A stretch of DNA of 64,000 bases from Simmondsia chinensis (taxonomy: Eukaryota > Streptophyta > Magnoliopsida > Caryophyllales > Simmondsiaceae). Numbering within the stretch: the first letter of the stretch is position 1; each line of letters starts with the position of its first letter. The notes under the pieces are model-generated. The model saw only the letters and a program-made list of their open reading frames with translations. It was not told the DNA's origin and made no database searches. Positions 58,012-64,000 of the stretch are shown here, in pieces. The stretch lies in contig JAGTTD010000016.1 in assembly GCA_018398585.1 (NCBI GenBank), positions 25,591,212-25,655,211 of the forward strand, read 5' to 3'. Made by a program: the position numbers and the translations under genes.

Positions 58012-60173
58012 TCTATCTATATATACTTACTTATTAAGTAAAATTTTTTAAGTCCCTCAAAAACTTTCCATCTACCAAAGCAAAAATTCTAGGCTACTTG
58101 ACAAATTAAATAAATAAATAAAATAAAATACTGTAACTATTTATATCTACACATGTTTATCTCTATAATAAAAATAAAACACTGTAACTACCCATATATA
58201 TCCATGTTTATCCTCAAAATAAAATAAAACATAGTAACTACCCATATCTATATCTACTCTTGTTTATCCTCAAATAAAACTACCCTGACCCCTCCACCTC
58301 CTCCCATCACAAATGTTAAACAAACCCAACAAATATTCTATGAAAAACAAACGAAAAGTCATTCCAAACCCATCGTCACATCACATTGTTCGGATTCAAG
58401 GTCTTCTACATCTTAAACGGTTCAAATCTAGCATTTCTTGATTTAAGGTGAGTAATGTAACTCTAATTATTATGTTGTCCAATTTTTTCCTATATATTGA
58501 AGTTCAATAATTGATCATTAATTTGATGTGAGAAAATTTCGCCCTATTTATTATGTTGTCCAATTTTTACTACGTATTAAAGAAAATTTATTATGTATTC
58601 TCAAAAATATAACAAGTATTGGATAATCAATTTTAACCAATAATAGTGTATTCGTAATGTAGCTAATCAAAATTTTAGACCGCCGATCATGGATTACTCC
58701 CAAAACCACAACTACTTTGATGGAAACTTCAATTGACAAGTTCCAAACAATTCAAAAAAAGATGAATTATTTTATGTTTAATTGATTATGTTACTCATAA
58801 AAGAGGGCACTAACACGCCGTCACCGGATTCCATGAGAACTTCGAAGTTAAGCGTGCTTGGGCGAGAGTAGTACCAGGATAGGTGACCTCCTGGGAAGTC
58901 CTCACCCTCAGGTTGGGGGCAGTGGGAAATAGCCTCTCTTCAGGTTAACACCCTGAAGGGGGAAGGATGCGTACATCCGCCCCCCATAGACCCTGCGTAG
59001 GCGGGAGCCCTTGAGGCACTGAGTATGTTCCTTTCCTTCCTTTTGATCATGTTACTCATCTTAATTGTTTAAATTATTTAGCATATAGTACTCTAAGTTA
59101 GGTTGAATTATTATTATTTAACATATATTACTCTAAATTAGGTTGAATTATTTAACATATACTACGTATTTAAGAAAATTTATTATGTATTCTTAAGAAT
59201 ATAATAAGCATTGGATAATTGATTTTCTAATGAATTTCACATTTAACCGATAATGGTGTATTCGTCATGAATTGTTTTATGTTTAATTGATTGTGTTACT
59301 CATCTTAATTGTTTATATTATTTAACATATATTACTCTAAATTAGGTTAAATTATCATTATTTAAGTTTATCAATATAGTCAACTAAGCATAAGATGAAT
59401 TGTATTTTATATCTTAATCATTATTTACATAATGGATTTTCTAAATTTGTTATAAATTATGCACGGAATCATATTATTGTATCAAATATTATATTTGTTC
59501 TATTCATAGCTTATATTATTAGGGATTCCAAAATATATGATTCGCTATTTTTAAGAGTATAGGTTTTTAAAGTATATTTTTATCTTAACTATGGTAGGTC
59601 ATCGCCGGAGGATGGCGTCGACGACCGTATTGGTTGGGGTAGGTCGTCAGTGTTGTAGGAGAGATTTTTCGGCATTTTTTATTTTCAAGATTATTTTTTT
59701 AGATGTTTAATGTATTGTTCATCATATAGGGATGATTTTATCCATTGTTTTAATATATCATTCTATTTTATTTTAACTAAAATAAAAAATTCTGAAAAAT
59801 AAAGTATAAAATAAAGTAATATATGAATATAAGAGAAGTTATACTAAAGATTACCCCTTTTGAAGTTGCACAATCAAAAAAGGTGAAAGGAAAAATTTTG
59901 CGTAGGATAATGATTACCCCACTAATCATCACCATTAAAGATTATCCCATTGTTTTAATGCAAAACCAAATATGCCCTAATGTACTATGACATTTACATC
60001 ACCATTTATTTTTAAAATGTTGTTATATGCAAATAAGAATGAAATTATAAAATATTATGAACATGTCATACAAATTTATTATTATTATATCATTCAAGAT
60101 GATTTTATATACAACTACAAGTTATAACTCAAAAATATAAATATAATCCATGCATTGCAAGGAAAATGGCTAG
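58012..60173 (+). mobile_element. Helitron-like non-autonomous element with canonical CTAG end
   Basis: Starts A|TCTATCTATATATAC and ends CCATGCATTGCAAGG (short hairpin TGCATTGCA) then GGCTAG|T, so it sits between A and T as Helitrons do. No target-site duplication and no Rep/helicase frame. The interior is AT-rich with internal repeats (ATTACTCTAAATTAGGTTGA), and a complete 5S-headed SINE is nested at 58799-59044. Confidence 0.65.
58784..59059 (+). mobile_element. 5S-rRNA-derived SINE with RTE-type tail, copy B (complete, TSD)
   Basis: GATTATGTTACTCAT (58784-58798) and GATCATGTTACTCAT (59045-59059) match at 14 of 15 positions and bound a 246-bp unit. Its head at 58813-58903 closely resembles 5S rRNA from about position 25 on, with the A-box region at 58844 and the C-box at 58877-58888 (GGATAGGTGACC, one change). 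CAGGTTGG follows, then the RTE-like tail GGATGCGTACATCCGCCCCC and CCTTGAGGCACTGAGTATG, ending CCTTTCCTTCC. The long duplication directly at the unit's ends shows LINE-type insertion of a SINE, not an LTR remnant. Confidence 0.88.
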
Positions 60174-60790
60174 TTTTAACATTAATAGAAACATGAGAAA
60201 ATATTTAAAAAATAAGAAACAAGGAATTCTTGGTACTTTAAGCATGAGAAAATAATTACAGGATTGACAAAAAATATTTTTTTTTGTAACCAAATTGATC
60301 TTCATTATTTTTTTAATCATTTTAAATTCTCCTATCATCTAATTTTTTTTTTATAAAATATATTCTTTGAATTCTCATTTTTAAAATATTTTCTTATATT
60401 TTATTTTATGTCAAAATTGGCTTCTCATCTTTTAATTTTTACCAAATGTCCATAATGAAGATTAATTTGGCTACAAAATAGAAAATGAATGACTATTTTG
60501 AAAAAAAGATTTGAGGATCAATGTATGGTCAAAACATGAGATTCATATATAAGCTAGTTGTTTTCGGTATAATGTACGGGCCGATGTTTATATTTAAAGA
60601 TACTCTAAATCGTAATTTACTACTTGAAACCATATTTATAATAATAATACTTTTATATTTTTGTATTATATTCATTGTGATGTAATACAATATGGTATAA
60701 ATATAGGGCACAAATGGTTCGAGGCCTTATTTCATTAATTACTTTAAAAAATAATTATTAAATTACAGACTATTAAATAACATGAAAATT
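60174..60790. other. AT-rich intergenic with foldback repeat
   Basis: About 60265-60535 folds on itself (TTTGTAACCAAATTGATC opposite GATTAATTTGGCTACAAAA). The rest is AT-rich with no gene. Confidence 0.4.
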
Positions 60791-62589
60791 CACTACTACA
60801 AAATAGGGCTACAGCAACAGTTCAAAACTGTTGCCATAAGCACAAAATTGTTGTCATAGACGTACGGCAGCGGTTTTTGAACCGTTGAATACGCAACCAT
60901 TGTCGTAGCCTATTACAACGGTTTTTTGCACAACCGCAACGATCTACAAACCGTTGCAGTAGAGTTATCAATGGCAACGGTTTTTGGCTTCCATACGACA
61001 ACGGTTGTATTTCCCAATGGCAACGGTTGTATTTACCAATGGAAACGGCTGTTTCTTAACAATAATGCCAATGGCAACAGTTTTTTATGAAATGAGATCG
61101 GTTTTTAGGTACCTATAGTAACGATTTTTTTCCATAATGGCAACACTTGTTATGTTTAGTTTTGTTTATTGCAATGGTTTTTTATACACTACAGCGGTTT
61201 GAGATACTTTTTGCAACAATTTATTTCGTTATAACAATTCCATATACTTTTAATATCATCTCCTGCAACAAAATTTTTGGTCCACTACACCTGTTTTAAA
61301 CAACAAAAATGGCAAACTAAATTTTCCAAACAAATGATTATCCACTATAATCCAACTTCATCCATTGACAGCAAAATTCATCCACCAATTGTCAATAAAA
61401 TAATATTCAACCATGAAGTCTAACATAAAGCCAAACTAGTTTAAACAGCAAACCACCAGAGCACAAAATAGCATAATACACAATTTGATTGTCACTAACA
61501 AAAGTATGCACTAACTAATAGACCTACAAGTTTACTACACAGTAAGTCAACAAAACATCTTCTTTAAACGTCATCTTCATTAACTTGCCATAAGAAAACA
61601 TTAAATAATGAGTACAAAGTTGAGCTACAGTTAGTATATGACACATTCCGTCTTTACATTGATAATAAGATGACATTCACCAATCAAGTCCAACATAAAA
61701 TCCAATTCAAACAACATAACTATCTATCAAGGCACAACATAACTTAATACAAAATTCAATTACCATTGACCAATGTATGCACTAGTTAAATTATGGGGGC
61801 TCCTAGTGTTCGCTTAGAGTTAAGCGTGGCCTTTTACCTGAACTTCTATAAATGTTGTTACAAGCATTATCCATAACCAATTCCATTATAGGGTCAAACG
61901 CACATTTTCCCTAACAAAAACACACATAATACAAAATTAAATTGTCATTGATAAACGTATGCACCACTTAAAATATGGGAGTACCAAGCAGTTGTTTGGG
62001 GTTATATCCGGCCTTTACGCTTAAAGTGATAGTTAAATTGGACATTTGACAAGTGCAGGAAACTAAATCGAATTGACGCATCATAGAAAAAGTAAACATA
62101 AAATCAAACATAATTAGGATTTAACTATTTTCTTCACATTAAGAACTCACAAAATGATGCTACAAGGAAGGCATGAAATGTTATAGGGATAATAGAATAA
62201 TTAAACATAAGAACTTCATAGCAAAAAATCTCAAGCTACATTCTAACGAACCAAGAACATCTCAAAAAACAATCTCAAGCAAAGTAAACATGAGTCATAT
62301 CGCATCTCATTTATTACATAATCTCTAATCTCTAATTGAAGCACACATTTCTCACACATTCTCTAGCTTAAATTTATAAATTAAACCACAATACCCAATA
62401 AAATTTCATAGAATGCTATACCACCAAACCAATTTCCTAGTTGATGAACACAATTCCCAAAACTAAAGCACAACACATTCCAACATAAATATCACAAAGT
62501 CTCAAAGCCAATCTCAACCCACATGACCCTAAGTCATATTCTATAAGAGGGACAGAAGCAAAAGAAGCACACCTAATTTTGCCTAGGAT

Positions 62590-62790
62590 TTATGGCACCA
62601 AGAAAAGAAGACTTTAATTAGGAGCACTAGCAGCATCTCCCAATGACTCAACTAATCATTGTAACATTTCAAGTCCAACATTGTTTAAGCTTGGTAAAAT
62701 GCCTCCAAGCTTTGATATAAGTTCCTTTAGAACATCTTTCATAACATCAGCTTTGACTTTGGCTTTGATAGCATCCATAACGTCAATCAT
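62590..62790 (-). other. Possible exon of a CACTA-encoded protein
   Basis: The minus strand reads an open Lys/Leu-rich stretch (DVMDAIKAKVKADVMKDVLK, then ELISKLGGILPSLNNVGLEM) with a stop soon after. Amphipathic helices of this kind occur near the C-terminus of plant transposase-associated proteins, but I cannot name a domain. A second candidate exon lies at about 63245-63328, with AG/GT-like borders. Confidence 0.3.
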
Positions 62791-62799
62791 TACTTACAC

Positions 62800-64000
62800 A
62801 ATTTAATGGAAGATAACCAAAATCAATCATTACTTAATAAAGCATATCATGTAAGCATTGTTGAATCGAATCACTCTTGATCCCTACCCCGGGGTATGGG
62901 TTCTGTACCAAACATACTTGAAAAATCCAGCAGCACATAATGGTGCAACAGCCCGAAAAGTTAAAGGATTAAAAGAAGAAATTACTTGTACTATGGTTCT
63001 CTGAACCTCATCTACTTTTCTTACAATTTAGTGAGAACATTTCTCTCTAGAGAATGCCCTTCTTCTTGCTACGACAAAAGCAATAGCGTCGAAACTTGAC
63101 ATAAATTTCACAACAATAAAGGAAACAAATTATGTGAAGTAGATGTTGTAAAATATCTTATCAAAGCAAACATAAGGACTTGAACACTAGAAAAATGAAT
63201 GACGGGCACTAGAGAGGTAAATAAATAAGCGTATAAATCATAAGACCTTGCTGTGAACTGCCTGTGATTGAGCTTCAGAGGAATCAACAGTTTGGGCAAC
63301 ATTTGGCATGCTGCACCACTTACCTGCAACAAAATTTTAAATAAAAATCACAATGATATCTTACTTAAGAATTAGATGGGATACAAAGCAGGTTTCCTAT
63401 ATAGTTGAAAATATGCCGCCCTCCAAAATCAACAAGCTCAATATTTAGGACTTTTTGAGCCATTTTCATGATAAAATGACATTACCAGATGAATGTAAGT
63501 GCTGGAAAGGTTGGAGACATAGGTAACTTAAGTTACTGAAGGACATAACTAAGGCCATAGCCAACCAGACATGAAGACACGATACATAAAGAGAATCTTG
63601 CAGTATCAGAAATGTATTATGAAGAGTTATATGAATATCTTAAGTAGAAAGAGAATATACAGCGGGGTTATACCAATGGAGGCTTGTAGGTTCACTAGCT
63701 CATAGGCAAAACACCTTAGCTCAAGATTTTCTGCTTGAGTTCAGAAGTTACTTCATAGAGTTCAAATAGGTAGTAAATAGCAAAATTGGCATCTGTTACA
63801 GCTAGATATGGCAGGCGAAGAAGCACAGTTTATTATCAATTGTATGAATATAGTAATCATGATACAAGAAACAAGCAGCGTAACAAATAGACAACACAAT
63901 CTAATATTATTTTCCCACTAGGTGGGATTGCTGCATGGAGCAGAAAATTCAATTTTATTTAGTTATTTTCTATTAACTCGAACTTCCACCGCTTGAGAGT
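62800..64000. other. Right end of window: no gene recognised
   Basis: AT-rich sequence, possibly the body of the CACTA element or its flank. Only short frames; the minus-strand candidate exon near 63245-63328 is the sole coding hint. Confidence 0.3.

Larger units (their letters stand above)
60791..64000. mobile_element. CACTA-type DNA transposon, left end and part of body
   Basis: The terminus reads CACTACTACAAAATAGGG. It is followed to about 61210 by many subterminal copies of CAACGGTTT and CAACAGTT in both orientations (for example GGCAACGGTTTTTGG, ACGACAACGGTTGTA), which is typical of En/Spm-like elements. The other end is not in the window, so the length is unknown. The body shows only a weak candidate exon. 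Confidence 0.65.

Noticed and set aside
58799..59044. Cassandra TRIM LTR remnant
   Set aside because: The unit is bounded by a 15-bp duplication exactly at its ends and continues from the 5S part into an RTE-like tail. There is no primer site, polypurine tract or second LTR.
60800..61210. CRISPR-like array
   Set aside because: The CAACGGTTT words are irregularly spaced, occur in both orientations and follow a CACTA terminus. They are transposon subterminal repeats in plant DNA.

Overview
This is repeat-rich nuclear DNA of a flowering plant, most likely a eudicot. The evidence is two multi-exon plant genes with large introns, AT-rich intergenic sequence and nested plant-type transposons. I cannot name the species. 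The two genes are tail to tail. On the + strand, 5461-14970 encodes a five-exon alpha/beta-hydrolase of the plant methylesterase (MES) family, closest in layout to the MES11-15 group. On the - strand, 41461-22220 encodes PTST1 (PROTEIN TARGETING TO STARCH), with coiled-coil exons followed by a C-terminal glucan-binding CBM48 domain split over the last three exons. I assembled both from exons that join in phase at GT/AG borders. Nothing else here looks like an ordinary host gene.

Layout: 1-5400 holds a TRIM relic, a 95-bp LINE-tail insertion, a GGGTA/CCCTG-rich repeat and an antisense RTE relic. The MES gene follows; its 4.7-kb first intron holds about seven decayed copies of the exon-1/donor-site junction, a MITE with a nested LINE tail, and a solo LTR. 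15-22 kb holds an L1 relic and an L1-like element carrying ORF1 only, inserted in a hAT-type MITE. PTST1 introns (22-41 kb) hold 5S-derived and tRNA-derived SINEs, several hAT MITEs, a 5'-truncated RTE LINE with a perfect 13-bp target-site duplication, and a gag-only LTR element with a perfect 5-bp duplication. 43.5-49.7 kb is a degenerate Copia element with a 612-bp internal duplication. 50-52 kb has two TRIMs and foldback elements. 52.4-60.2 kb has two Helitron-like elements, the second containing a complete 5S-headed SINE. From 60791 to the window end is probably a CACTA element.

The most interesting system is a partnership among non-LTR elements: an RTE LINE with a characteristic 3' tail (32533-35588), stand-alone copies of that tail, and a compact SINE that joins a 5S rRNA-derived Pol III head to the same tail. 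One SINE copy has a 15-bp target-site duplication (14/15 identical), so it moved as a unit and is not simply part of a Cassandra LTR. Second in interest is the tandem exon/donor array in MES intron 1.
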